64,000 nucleotides of DNA from Mucor racemosus (taxonomy: Eukaryota > Mucoromycota > Mucoromycetes > Mucorales > Mucoraceae). A program made the position numbers and the translations under genes. Shown in pieces: positions 46,801 through 58,015 of this stretch (position 1 is the stretch's first letter; every line of letters starts with the position of its first letter). A model generated the notes under the pieces. The model saw only the letters and a program-made list of their open reading frames with translations, was not told where the DNA came from and did no database searches. Location: contig JAPEHQ010000015.1 of assembly GCA_027405735.1 (NCBI GenBank), positions 1,178,001 through 1,242,000 of the forward strand, given 5' to 3'.

Positions 46801-48057
46801 TGCTCTTCATGTCAACACTGACAAGACAAAGATGATCTTACGTCCTGATAGAAGTACTATTACTGAACCTCATCATATCTGGCCAACATTGTCCGATGAA
46901 GAATGGGCCAAGGTCGAAGTTCAATTGAAGGATTTGATTTTAGCTGATTATGGTAAAAAGAACAATGTAAATGTTGCTTCTCTCACCCAGTCCGAGATCA
47001 GAGATATCATTTTGGGTATGGAAATCCAAGCACCTTCTCTCCAACGTCAACAGATTGCCGAAATTGAAAAGCAAACCAAGGAGCAATCTCAATTAACTGC
47101 TGTTACTACCAAAACTCACAATATTCATGGTGATGAAATGGTTGTTACTACCACTAGTAACTATGAACAAGCTACTTTCTCTAGCAAGACAGAATGGCGT
47201 ATTCGTGCTATTTCTGCCACTAATCTTTACTTGAGAACCAACCATATTTACGTCAATTCTGATGATATTAAGGAAGATACTTACACCTATGTCATGCCCA
47301 AGAATGTCTTGAAGAGATTCATTACTATTTCTGATTTGCGTACTCAAATTGCTGGTTTTATGTATGGTGTTAGTCCCCCTGATGCTCCCAATGTCAAGGA
47401 AATTCGTTGTGTTGTTATTCCTCCTCAATGGGGTACTCATCAAACTGTTCATTTGCCCAATACATTACCTGAACATGAGTATTTGAACGATTTGGAACCT
47501 TTAGGTTGGATCCATACTCAACCCCAAGAATTGATGAATGTTTCTCCTCAAGACGTTACTACTCATGCCAAATTGTTGGTTAACAACAAGACTTGGGATG
47601 GTGAAAAGACTGTAGTCTTGACTTGTTCTTTCACTCCTGGTTCGTGCTCTCTTACCGCATACAAATTGTCTCCTGCTGGTTTCGAATGGGGTAAAACTAA
47701 TGTCGATCCTGGAAGTCAACCTCAAGGATATTTGCCCACTCATGGTGAAAAAGTTCAAGTTCTTTTGTCTGATCGTTTCCTCGGTTACTTCATGGTTCCC
47801 TCAGATATTTGGAATTATAACTGTAAGTGACATTTGTCTTTTTTTTTTTTGCTTTTGTTTATAATAGAATATTTTATTCATTATGTTTTTTCTTTTTAGT
47901 TATGGGTGCTCAATTCAGTGCCAATCTCAACTATAGACTTGTTTTGGATGTACCAAAGGAGTTCTATCACGAGTCTCATCGTGCTGCTCACTTTATGAAC
48001 TTTAGTAGTGAAGTTGACGCATCAACTGAAGCAGACATCGAAGATGCTTTTGCATAA
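40863..48057 (+). CDS. PRP8: PRP8, U5 snRNP core splicing factor
   Basis: Three exons (40863-41052, 41115-47822, 47900-48057) give 2351 aa, like other PRP8 proteins (about 2335-2415). PRP8 is the scaffold of the spliceosome active site, contacting U5, U6, both splice sites and Brr2. The start is the ATG before NNDSGVPIP. The order is: a proline-containing N-terminus; [25 protein letters not shown]; the reverse-transcriptase-like region; the linker and endonuclease-like domain; the RNase H-like region ([20 protein letters not shown] onwards); and the C-terminal Jab1/MPN domain with [17 protein letters not shown]. The first intron splits FG at the usual early place and the last splits WNYNF. 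No intein lies in the gene, unlike many fungal PRP8 genes. No frame breaks were seen. Long antisense frames are shadows of biased codons. Confidence 0.99.
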
Positions 48058-48539
48058 AAAATTATTCTTTTACCATTAAATTTTGCCTTTATTTCCATTT
48101 TTTCACAATAAAAAATTAATTGATTTCTTTCGCCTTCAAACAAGTAATAAAAGTGGACTACACATTCTTATTCCAGCCTTCATGAATTGTAATAAATCAT
48201 GCTAATTTGGAAATCATTATTTGGTTTAAACTGGCCACAAAATTAATAGAGCTTTTGGGCATTTCGACGTCAATCAAAAGAAATTAAAAGTCTTGATTAA
48301 AGTTACACTTTATAATTGACGAACTTTATTATGCTCTTGACATGCTCAGAAAACGGTACACTTCATAAGTTAAAATGAATATTGATATATTTTTTGTAGA
48401 TACATGCTCGAACAAAATTTGAATTTTCATAGTTTTCAATTTTCAACACCGGAGCGTGCTCTCTTTTCTGTAACTAACCTCATAATAAACATTTTTAAGA
48501 TATACTTTAGATACTACTAAACAGACATGAATTGGTCGC
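48058..48539. other. PRP8 3' region and spacer
   Basis: An AATAAA signal at 48107-48112 follows the PRP8 stop by 50 bp. The remainder is AT-rich without a gene. Confidence 0.45.
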
Positions 48540-48945
48540 ATTATGCTACCTATCCCTAAATTTATTTTATATCTCATAAAAGACTCAAAAACGCGTAAAA
48601 TTCACTGCTTTTTCCTTGAAAACTGGGTCTCACTTTTCATCCCTGCTCTACTTTTTTTTTTCACTAAATAACTCCAAGAAAAAATTATATGCCAATGTAC
48701 CTGAGATGTTCAGCTTTAATCCAAAAATGAGTATCCGGAAATATCCTACTTTTTGCAGTTGGTATTAATTTTTCAATGTTAAGGTTTCAGATTTTTTACG
48801 CGTATTTTACTGCTAATGTATTGAAAACTTTGAGGCTTCATATCTCCAGAAAAAATTAAGCTATACTACCACTTTTTAATAATAAAATTTACTTGTTTTG
48901 AAGTGCTCTATAACATATTTTAGTATAAAAAAATTCTGGGCACTT

Positions 48946-49245
48946 TTATTTTTTTTTCATTTTTTTGGGCATTTCTATAGTAGGTTTCAAAATATTGGCT
49001 AAATTGAGCAACATTTTTTTTGCATTCATGTCATTCAGCTCGTTGAGCTCTCTCAGACCCAATTTAGAGTTTTTCAAAATATTGATTTTTCGTGGAGATA
49101 TCCTCAAAAATGCGTACAAAAAGGTACCTCCATTTCTGGCGTCCATTTTCCCCTTGTATACCCTCATCCCAAATTCTGAAACAGAAAAATTTTTTGACAA
49201 AAATGTTGTTTCCTCTACGAATAATGCAGCTACAAGATTTTGCAA
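48946..49245 (-). CDS. Open frame inside repeat A copy 3, unrecognised
   Basis: A 99-codon frame sharing EFGMRVYKGKM and RISPRKINILKNSKL with the frame in copy 2. No family is recognised and it is probably a remnant. Confidence 0.2.
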   Translation of the reverse strand: MQNLVAALFVEETTFLSKNFSVSEFGMRVYKGKMDARNGGTFLYAFLRISPRKINILKNSKLGLRELNELNDMNAKKMLLNLANILKPTIEMPKKMKKK

Positions 49246-50368
49246 TAGCTCGATCGATAGATAATTTTTTTGCGCATCATTACAGTTTCTTATATTTTAA
49301 ATATGCTTATAAAAAGTGATGTATATCTTCAAAAAACCACCAAAATTTCAACTGCATTTTGCGCAAAATTTCACGTGAAAAAGTTTTTTAAATTTTATAT
49401 AGATGGATGCAGAATTTAAAACTATACAAAAACCATTTAATACGCTAGGTATACTTACTTTACAGTTCATGAGCATTTAAACAATTTTGTTTTTTTGTTC
49501 ATTTTCTGGTCGATTTGTCAGATCAATTTTGAATCCCAATTATCATAGGGTTAAGCTGTAATATGGCCCTATTATTTTGATTATCTCGACGAAAAATCAA
49601 TATTTTTCGCTGAAACAAAAAATGCAAAATAGCCTAGAGTTGGATCTATCTTGTAAATGCAAAGATTGACATCTCAATTTAGGTGTTTAAGTCTTCAAAA
49701 TCGATTTTACGTCAATTTTGGCCAATGTTAGGCCAATGCAACCATGTTCTGATATAAGCTCTTCTATTTTTGGAAAGATATCGATGTTATTGTTATATCA
49801 TTATCAGTAAGAATTGAACAAGAGCAAAAAGTGGAGTTTATTCAATATACAATATGAAGATATATATAATAGAATATGACGGATATCTCGAGTAATGCTG
49901 TAATAATATTGGTACACCCAAGATTGAGATTATTGAAATATAGATGGGATGTCATGTATAGATTTTGATATAACAGGACCATAGAAGGGAGGATACATAT
50001 TTTTTGAAGATTTCACGTAATTCGACTCAATATTGGGTGAAAACCAATTGAAGCCATCTGAACCCTACGTTTTACAACCGTAAAAAATCGACAGCAAAAC
50101 CCTACGTCGGCAAATTTCGATCCTAATAAGTTCCAACTTTACATGAGAGCATGAGAATAGAAATTAGAAACACATATTTGACATGCTGATCGCAAAGGAG
50201 AACTTCCATAATCTACTGTGCTTCGAGGAAGTCATCGCCGAATTACGCCTATCATTGCTTACTATTGTGCATTGTGCACTTTTATTGAAAATAATTAAAA
50301 ATACGATCTCTACTAAAACTGATCCAAGTAAGCTGCCACTCTAGATGGACATATAGGTATGTTTAGAT

Positions 50369-50731
50369 TAGGAATGGGCTTCGATTCGAGTTTGAATCGA
50401 GTTTTAACGGAAACGGCCATTCGATTCGAGTTGGAAAACGGCCCGTTCTTTTGTAACCCAGATAAAAAACGGGGTGGGAGCAGGTATTGATTTGCCTTAA
50501 GGAGGCTGTTAATAGCAACCTTGTCAAGTTAATATGGGATTATGAATTGATAATAGCATATTTGACAGTTTCATAACTTGAAGTATTTTTTCAATCCTGT
50601 TTTCGAGCTTAGCTAACAAAAAAAGAAAAGAAGAAACTCGAATACCCTCATTCGAGTTTGCATAAAAAACGGCCCGTTAAAGCAGTCAAACTCGGTTAAC
50701 CGTAATACGATGCGTTGTTTGTGAAATCCTA
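50369..50731. mobile_element. hAT-type MITE with 8-bp target duplication
   Basis: A 363-bp unit. GTTTAGAT occurs directly on both sides (50361-50368 and 50732-50739), and the ends TAGGAAT and AATCCTA are short inverted repeats. Inside both ends lie repeated words such as TCGATTCGAG and ACGGCCCGTT. The 8-bp duplication is typical of the hAT superfamily. It has no coding frame. Confidence 0.88.
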
Positions 50732-51200
50732 GTTTAGATACTAAAAGTATCTCAGATATCAGCATCCATGGGTCATTGTGCATTCGATAAGTCTGAACAA
50801 CAAGTTGTTTACGTACCTGGTATTATTTAATATATTTAAACTCACTAAGGTCAACAAGCTCACCAGTTCTCGCCGAATATGGATCCAAATAAGCTCCCGT
50901 TGCAATGATATGTACGTCTAGGCGAGCATCCATAGATCTGTAAAGTTTCAGCGTCTCAGAGTTGCTGTGGAAATGAGGAAATGAAAACACGCACTCGTTT
51001 AAACTATTTTATATGTACTGTTTCAGATATTTTTTAAAAATTTCTATGAAATCAAATAATGATTCAAAATTGAATTTTGAAGTTGCACTTAATGCACAGT
51101 AGATGTACAAATAACATATCTTGATTTTATTAGCTAACAGCTGTTTTTGAAGGATTTTAGTACACGTTTTTGAGTGAAACCACCTCTTCGTCCGCTTAAA

Positions 51201-51494
51201 AAAAAATAAAGCAACTGGAATGATACTTGCAATTTGTGAATATTGATCCAAACGGGCTGTAAGTTTCAAAATATATACTACAACAGTAACATTTTGACAC
51301 CATGAGCTTGTTGTTGTGAATCAAATTAAACTAAAAGAAATGAATGCACCTGTTTCCCTGTGTGTGTAGCAAATTATTCTGATTGTTTTCTCGTTGCAGA
51401 AGAAAGCAATGGAGCTAAACATTCATTTTTCTGATGTACGGCATTATAATTAATTCATTTTACAAGATTATACAGTTTTATTTATTTTTAACAT
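51201..51494. other. Spacer and PRMT3 3' region
   Basis: AT-rich. It likely holds the 3' untranslated part of PRMT3. Nothing else was seen. Confidence 0.35.
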
Positions 51495-53191
51495 CTATGA
51501 TGAACCTAATAAGAAATTTTGAACCTTGGATTTACCATCGACAAAGTATTCAATTTCACATTCTAATTCTCTAGGGTTATCGGTACCTTTATGGCAGGTG
51601 AATACACCTTGGATTTTATCACCTGCTTTGACTGGAATAGGTGTTTCCAAAACAAATGAAGTTTGCTTCCAATGTGTATCTTGTCCAAATGGACCAGTAG
51701 TCATGAAGATCTCACCCTCTACCTTTTGTGCCTCTCTATCAGCAGGAATAGAATGACCATCTCTTGTGAACCAAGTATCGAACCAACCACCAAATGCAGT
51801 AACAACACCATCACGCTTCACTTGAACTTCAAACTTACTAACAAAGTCTAATTGTTTGACAGTAATGGTTTGTAAAGGTAAATCTTTAAGTGTAACAACA
51901 TCAGAAACAACGCTGTTTGAGTTGAAAAAATCTACAATAGCTTCATTTCTTACAGGTTCCTTCATAGCGGTCATTTTGAATCCATATACATCGTTCCAGA
52001 AGTTGGCACGATCATCTTTAAGGTCTTGATCATCTAAAGCAGCCATTAAAATACGAGTTTGACTGGGTGCCATGACACCATTGGGTGCTAACCAACGATC
52101 GCGAGCAACGAGAACTGAATCCAACATGGCTTCAAACAATAAAAAGTAACCCATCCATTCTGAGATGATAATATCGACTTGAGGTACAGGTAATTCAATT
52201 TCTTCTACCTTACCACGCACACATGTAATAATATGATCAAGGCCATTCTCTTTGATATTGAGCTTGGCTTTTTCAATGATAGCAGAGTTATCGACAGAGA
52301 AAACTTGTTTGGCACCTGCTTTAGCGGCAAACATGGATAAGATACCAGTACCACACCCTACATCCAAAACAATTTTGTTCTTGAAAATATCCTTATTTTC
52401 GTATACAAAATCTCTATATGCTTCAGTACGTGCTGTGTCCTTGAGCATTTGTTCGTGAATATCATTATGAGCATAACCGTTAAAGTAATAATTGCCTTCA
52501 TCAACGAGGGCAACAGATTTGTTGGCATCGGTAGCAGCACTGCCTTCATTAGCCAAAGGCTCAAAAAATGTCTTTTTGACCATATTCTTGTATTCCTCGA
52601 ATTGACCTTCTAAATTTTGGGTGTTTTCTTGAGTTGCTTGCAATAATTTGAGTAATTGACGTTCGAGTTCGGTGCTAGTTTGGATTTGTGAGATGTCAAT
52701 GGTAGGCAAAGGAGCAAATGCTGCGTCGGTAGAGGCAACAGGAGCGTCATTATTATTGATATCAAGTTCCTCAAATGCAAACAAGAGAGCATCATCATCT
52801 AATACAGGCTGTAAATACTTGTCATCATTGAAGAAAGGTTCGTTGCCATTAAATTGAACGCTGTTGAATTCAGGATTAGCTTTGACTTGTTGACGGATAT
52901 AGTTGATCATACGAATACATTTATAGAAATCTAGTTGGAGAGATTGTCTAATAGATTGAAAATCGAATTTATGAGATTCTTTGATATGACTGAATGTTTC
53001 TAAAGGTTGAGGGAAGATTTGAGGGCAAAATAAACATTGAGAGTCCTCTTGCTCTTCTTCATCATTGGACCAGTCATCCCAAGCTTGATCTAGGTAAATT
53101 GTTAGTTTACATTTAAACGATTAGATTTAAAACGTTAAAGGATTTTACCTTGAGGGTCGATTTCAGAAGGTTCGTATTGTGATTCTGCCAT
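51495..53191 (-). CDS. PRMT3-type protein arginine N-methyltransferase
   Basis: Two exons (53149-53191, 51495-53089) give 545 aa. PRMT3 methylates ribosomal protein uS5 (Rps2) in the cytosol. It starts MAESQYEPSEIDPQ, then an acidic stretch and the C2H2 zinc finger C33-x2-C36..H49-x4-H54 that marks the PRMT3 branch. A long linker with a coiled-coil-like part (about 150-190) follows. The SAM-binding motif VLDVGCGTGILS is at about 255-266, the double-E loop runs from E325 to E334 (SEWMGYFLLFE), and THWKQT is near the end. All catalytic residues I could check are present. It is divergent to POL12; their start codons are 196 bp apart. Confidence 0.96.
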
Positions 53192-53387
53192 GTTGTTGAA
53201 AGATAGATTGCAAAATTTGTCCTTGATATTTTTTTCTTCTTCCTTTCACCTTTTGCAGGACAAGGCAAAGAAGTCACCGTGAAGGACATCGTCTTTAGCC
53301 ACTGGATATATCAATGGAAGGCGCGCGACTTTGGATCTTGAACATTCTTGAGACGCGATTCATTTTTTCTTTTGATTATAATTAAAA
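53192..53387. promoter_or_regulatory. Divergent promoter PRMT3/POL12 with G1/S-type motifs
   Basis: A 196-bp shared region. GCGCGCGA (53321-53328) and ACGCGA (53353-53358) lie 60 and 30 bp upstream of the POL12 start. The first is identical to a motif upstream of RMI1 (738-745), as is ACGCGA (697-702). ACGCG is the core of the MCB element that drives POL12 and other replication genes in yeast. Binding is inferred. Confidence 0.45.
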
Positions 53388-55437
53388 ATGAGTGATATCA
53401 AGCAATTGTTTGCGCTTAAAACTGGTCAAGATGACCAAGTTGCAACTGAATGTAAATTAGGCATTAGACATGTGTTTATTTCATTGCTAATATCTAAATT
53501 TGTTAGTATCTTCCTTGTGCACAATCTACTCACTCACACCGGAAAGCTTAAGAAACAAATGGGAGGCCTTTGCTTTGAATTCTGGATGTGCCCTGAAACC
53601 ATCTCTTCCATATGTAAAGCATTTAAAAAATGCACTTCAAAGAGAATTCGAAAGAAATATCAAATCAAGAAGGACAATCAAAGGAAAAGTTATTACCAAA
53701 CGAACTAATGCTATGGATCTATCAGAATATGGCATTACAAATGATAGTCAGGATGATTCAGTAGATAATTTGTAAGTATCTATAAAAAGAAGACAATGAA
53801 AACTAAAATTTACATCTTTTCAGTATGTCCAACATGTTTAGCAGCTCGCATGTGAAACCCAACAAAGTATTACCAATGACACCTTCTGCCTCATTGAATG
53901 ACACACAATTGTAAGTTCGAACATAAACATAATTCATCGCAGGACTGATGATAGAAATTGACAGGTCGCAAGTTTCGAGTCAATTTTTAACCAGAAAAAC
54001 TTCGCATGTTATCGACGGACAGTACAACCCACAACTACCTCTTCGTGGTCAATACACAGAAGATAAACCCATCATGTTCAACCATTTGCAAGATCCAATT
54101 AAACCTTATCGACTCATGTTTGAAAAAACCAAAGAAAAGGCAGATATGATGGATGAACGCATTGACTATATTGGTAGTTTGATTGCACAAGAACATCAAA
54201 TCGAAGCATTTGCCAATCCTGCTCGTGCTAGTCAGGAACCGATTTATGCATATGGCCGTATCTGTTCTGATGCTTCAGAGGGTCGATTAAATGATAAATC
54301 TGTTTTGCTCCAGTTATCTAGAGATGTGGGTATGGGTAAACGAGTTCGACTCAATTTAACCAAAGTTAGTGATTATACATTGTTTCCTGGTCAGATTGTG
54401 GGTGTTTTTGGAACCAATATTCACGGTGATGTGTTCCATGTAGAGCAATTTCTTTTGGTAAAAAACGATTATCATATGATTGAATATGCCTTTTGCTCAA
54501 CTAGTTTCTTTAATAGCCTCCTACACCTAGAAAAATAGAATCTGACATCTCTACTGATAGAAAACCTGTGGAGATGATCGTAGCAAGTGGACCTTATACA
54601 TTGGATGACGATCTATCATATCAACCATTAGAAGATTTATTAAACAAATGTAGTGAAGATCAGCCCAATGTTATTTTATTGATGGGACCTTTTGTATCAG
54701 CAAATCATCCAAAAATTTCAAGTGGTAAAGTCGAATCTTTTCCTGAGGAGATATTTCATGAACAAGTTGGAAGAAGATTAGAACAATTTTTGGAGAAAAG
54801 TCAGCATTCCCATGTTTTACTACTACCTCATGCTGATGATATGACTCAACTATACTCATCATATCCTCAACCACCTCTTAAAAGAACAGCAGAACATTCT
54901 CGCTTACATTTATTGAGTAATCCTTCGCAGATCAGCATTAATGGACACAATATCTCTGCCAGCAATATTGACATTTTGTTTAGATTAGCAAAAGAAGAGA
55001 TTTCAAAGTAAGTGTATATGGTAAATCAATCCATTGAATTTGCAATTAATGCGATAAATGCTACAGATCAACAGAACATACAGATCGCTTCTCTAAATTG
55101 ATTCGACACATTTTACAACAACACACATATTATCCCATGTTTCCACATGCATTAGGCGATAGTATAGATGCGGGCCAACTTGTTAATATTCAAGTGTCAT
55201 GGCTACCTGATATTATGATTTTACCATCACAATTTAGATATTTTGTCAAGGTAAGAACATGTTGATTTATATGCAAAATGCAAATACTCACCGAATTTAC
55301 AGAATGTTGATGATGTTGTATGTATTAATCCCGGTCATTTATGTAAAAGTTTAGCAGCAGGAAGTTATTCTCGCATTGTACTTTACCCAACCACCAATGT
55401 TAATGAACAAGTGCGTGTAGATTTATTGAAATTATAA
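53388..55437 (+). CDS. POL12: DNA polymerase alpha-primase subunit B (POL12/POLA2)
   Basis: Seven exons (53388-53451, 53507-53771, 53824-53910, 53965-54457, 54517-55007, 55067-55250, 55303-55437) join in phase to 572 aa. This non-catalytic subunit tethers polymerase alpha-primase at origins and telomeres. The N-terminal helical domain includes LSSLCTIYSLTPESLRNKWEAFAL. The OB fold includes EPIYAYGRICSDASEGRLNDKSVLL..PGQIVGVFGTN, and the phosphoesterase-like domain starts ASGPYTLDDDLSYQPLEDLL and includes ILLMGPFVSANHP. The last exon reads CINPGHLCKSLAAGSYSRIVLYP, typical of B subunits. Its stop is 25 bp from the stop of the convergent LAMTOR1 gene. Confidence 0.95.
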
Positions 55438-55441
55438 TTAT

Positions 55442-55447
55442 AATAAA
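55442..55447 (+). terminator. AATAAA in the POL12/LAMTOR1 gap
   Basis: An AATAAA lies in the 25-bp gap between two converging stop codons, so POL12 polyadenylation probably occurs inside the LAMTOR1 coding region on the opposite strand. Confidence 0.45.
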
Positions 55448-55462
55448 GAGAAAATGGATTCT

Positions 55463-56130
55463 TTAATAAGTACTGATTGTCGAATTATCTGTCATCGTCA
55501 AGTGAACAACCATGTCGCCAACAGGTTGAATATCAATGCGCTGCAGAGCATCCTGAATTTCATCCATAGTTTGATATAACCAATCAACCTCACCATCAGT
55601 CATTCCACCATTAGGTTTTGCATTGGTTAATATATCAACACTGTTGTTGATATTGGTATCGATGGCTAAAGTAGACTGTTGTTGAATTCTAGGCTTGATT
55701 TGTTCTAATAGATGTCTGTATTTATTTTCACGTTCTTGTACATCTGTATCTTGCAAAGGATCTGTTTGTGCGCTTGAAATATCAATCAGATTTCTACAAA
55801 AAAAAACAGAGCTTCAATATATGCATATAAAGTGTGGTTTTTTGTTGATTTTACTGTGTTGTTCGATCAATAATGTTGTTCCAAAATTCTTGTTCTTTTT
55901 GTACATCAATAGTTTCATAAGTTTGATAATTCATACGACTAATTTCAACACAAAGTTAATCAATCGATTGTCAGTGAAATATGTATTCTTACTTGTCTCC
56001 AACGATATCATCGTTTAATAATGGTGCGTTCACATCATCCTGAATTTGATATTATTACTAAAAACTCCCGGGAAAACTACAAATTAATACATACTTCATC
56101 ACGGTCTTCTTTACTTCCACAGCACCCCAT
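55463..56130 (-). CDS. LAMTOR1/Ego1-type Ragulator anchor protein
   Basis: Four exons (56095-56130, 55993-56039, 55855-55938, 55463-55793) join in phase to 165 aa. LAMTOR1 (p18; EGO1/Meh1 in yeast) holds the Ragulator/EGO complex and Rag GTPases on the lysosome or vacuole for TORC1 signalling. The N-terminus MGCCGSKEDRDE has Gly2 for N-myristoylation and Cys3/Cys4 for palmitoylation. It continues with APLLND, a helix EQEFWNNIIDRT, and NLIDIS, then an amphipathic segment KYRHLLEQIKPRI and a C-terminal beta-like tail ending TYstop. Length is close to animal LAMTOR1 (161). The first exon is only 12 codons and carries the lipid-anchor code. Confidence rests on the N-terminal motif plus the NLIDIS helix. 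Confidence 0.87.
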
Positions 56131-56873
56131 TGATTAGTTATTCAAATTTAAAGTAAAAAAAATCAAGGGTTTAAGTGTTTATTTCGAGTAGAAAACTTTT
56201 TATTTATTTATACAGTAAAAGATGCTGAAGCTTTTTAATAATAAGCGCAAATAAATATGGCTATAACGTGAACAATGTTATGTGTGAGTACGATTTAGAA
56301 ACCGGAAAAGGAAGTCTTACTCGACGTCATTGTAAGCAATAATAGATATATATCATTGTTGCAACAACATGCGATGATACATATAGATAAGGTGATGTTG
56401 CCATAGTTTCTGAAAACTTGTTGCCATGGCAACTGAATATTCCCAACAATTCTAGAAGAATTATTGATACGACCATGTATTCAAAAGTAGATCATTTGTG
56501 CTAATCATAATGTAATAGTTAACATGCTTTTGTAATGATAATACATTTATATCTATTAGTAATATATATTATTTTCTACAAATCTACAAAACATAGATTT
56601 GTACATGTTGCAAAATCTTAAAATGGCCTATGCAAATGATCATCCATTTGTACGGCCTTTCACAGAAATATTTCATGTGGTTTTTTCATATACGATTTCT
56701 CGAATTGGAGGTTGTGTATATATTGTATTATAAAATATCGTTTGAGCAGCATATTTTCTCCTTTTTTCTTTTTCGTTCTTCTTTCCACTTCCTCTCTCTC
56801 TCTTTTATTAAACCCCTCCCCCTTTAAAATACTTCATTATTAGTTTCATCTTTTTTTTTTCTTGATTTTAATA
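56131..56873. other. Divergent promoter region, LAMTOR1 to the FCP1-like gene
   Basis: AT-rich, with two near-palindromic words around 'acaacatg'/'gttgcc' (56360-56440). A pyrimidine-rich stretch (56759-56823) precedes the FCP1-like start, as in other genes here. No other gene was seen. Confidence 0.35.
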
Positions 56874-58015
56874 ATGGTATTAACTCGATATCAACAAGCA
56901 AACTTAAAGCCGGCAAATGAGAAAGAGAATAAGCAAAAAAGAAGGATTACAGCTACGACGGAAACTAATGAGCACAATGAAGCTGTATTAGTAAAAGACC
57001 CTCCTTTACTCACTATTTCTCGCTCAAGAGATTCTTTCGAGGATGATACATCAGAATCAGATACTGCTTTCAAAGTAGATTGTTTACTAGAACAATTGGA
57101 TGAGTAAGTTCTTGTTTGATGTTTATTATAACCGCAGTTCGTCTAATCATTTCTTTAGTTTTGAATGCTCAACGTTAGACGCTTTAATGGCTCGTTGGCC
57201 TTCAATGCATGCTCGATTAAAAGGAATGAAGCCACATCTACCACCAAAAAAAGACGATCATAAACCTACATTAGGTATGCTATATTTTCTAAAAAATATT
57301 TTCAGAAAACTAAATTTCTTCAAGTGCTTGATTTGGACGAAACACTACTTCATACTTATCGTGATGCAATAAATAATGGCGAAGTGGATTATGTTATATA
57401 CGCAAAAGATGGATATAGTTGTTTATTGGCAGGTAGACTTCGACCTGGAGTGATGGATTTCTTAACTTGGGCAGCCAGTTCATTTGAAGTGGTTGTTTGG
57501 ACTGCGGGAAGAGAAGATTATGCCAGAATGGCCCGTGATTGTCTTGATCCTGAAAACAAATTAATAACGTATGAAGAAAAGAGTTGTTGTTTTCAAATAG
57601 CTTTTTAATCATTTTATATAGGCATATGTTGACCCGAAATTCTTGTATAAGAATGAGATCTGCTTCAACCAAAGAAGTGTTGTATATAAAAGATCTTTGT
57701 GCACTTGGTCGTGATTTGAGCAAGACTTTTCTCGTTGATAATACCCCTCACGCAGCATCTCTTAATCTCAGTAATTTGATACCCATCGAAGCATATGTAG
57801 GCGGTAAATCTGATACGGAATTAGTGGAATTAAGAAGATTTTTAGAATCAAATTTAGTGCGCTTAACAGATCGAAAAGACGATATGAGAATTATATTATA
57901 CAGGCAATTTAATTTGAAAAGGCGGATTCGTGAAAGAGTTGGTAGTTGGAAACAACAACAATTAAAGCAACAGCAACAACAGCAACAACAGCAACAACAG
58001 CAACAACAGCATTAA
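56874..58015 (+). CDS. FCP1/SCP-type (NIF) HAD phosphatase with poly-Q tail
   Basis: Four exons (56874-57103, 57159-57274, 57325-57568, 57622-58015) join in phase to 327 aa. The catalytic motif VLDLDETLLHT (D118, D120) starts exon 3, followed by GRLRPGVMDFLTWAASSFEVVVWTAGREDYA and FLVDNTPHAASLN, the order of NIF/SCP phosphatases that act on RNA polymerase II CTD or Smad-like substrates. It has no membrane segment, unlike the Nem1-like gene at 38.4 kb. The N-terminal 90 residues are charged and disordered. The C-terminus ends in about 17 glutamines encoded by CAA/CAG repeats. The substrate is unknown. Confidence 0.85.
57967..58011 (+). repeat. CAA/CAG microsatellite in the phosphatase gene
   Basis: A run of mixed CAA and CAG codons coding for polyglutamine at the C-terminus. 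Length is likely to vary between strains. Confidence 0.85.

Larger units (their letters stand above)
48540..51200 (+). repeat. Repeat A, copy 3 (holds a hAT MITE)
   Basis: With copy 4 (59190-61860, inverted) this is the longest A copy. Both share, in order, the 'gggtctcacttttcatc' end, the 'ggagatatcctcaaaaatg' part, the 'cgaaaaatcaatatttttc' part and a right end with 'aaatgattcaaaattg'-like wording. A MITE at 50369-50731 splits it. Ends are approximate. Confidence 0.78.

Noticed and set aside
41264..47758. Many long frames antisense to PRP8
   Set aside because: They are the shadow of PRP8 codon bias, without starts, splice sites or family resemblance.
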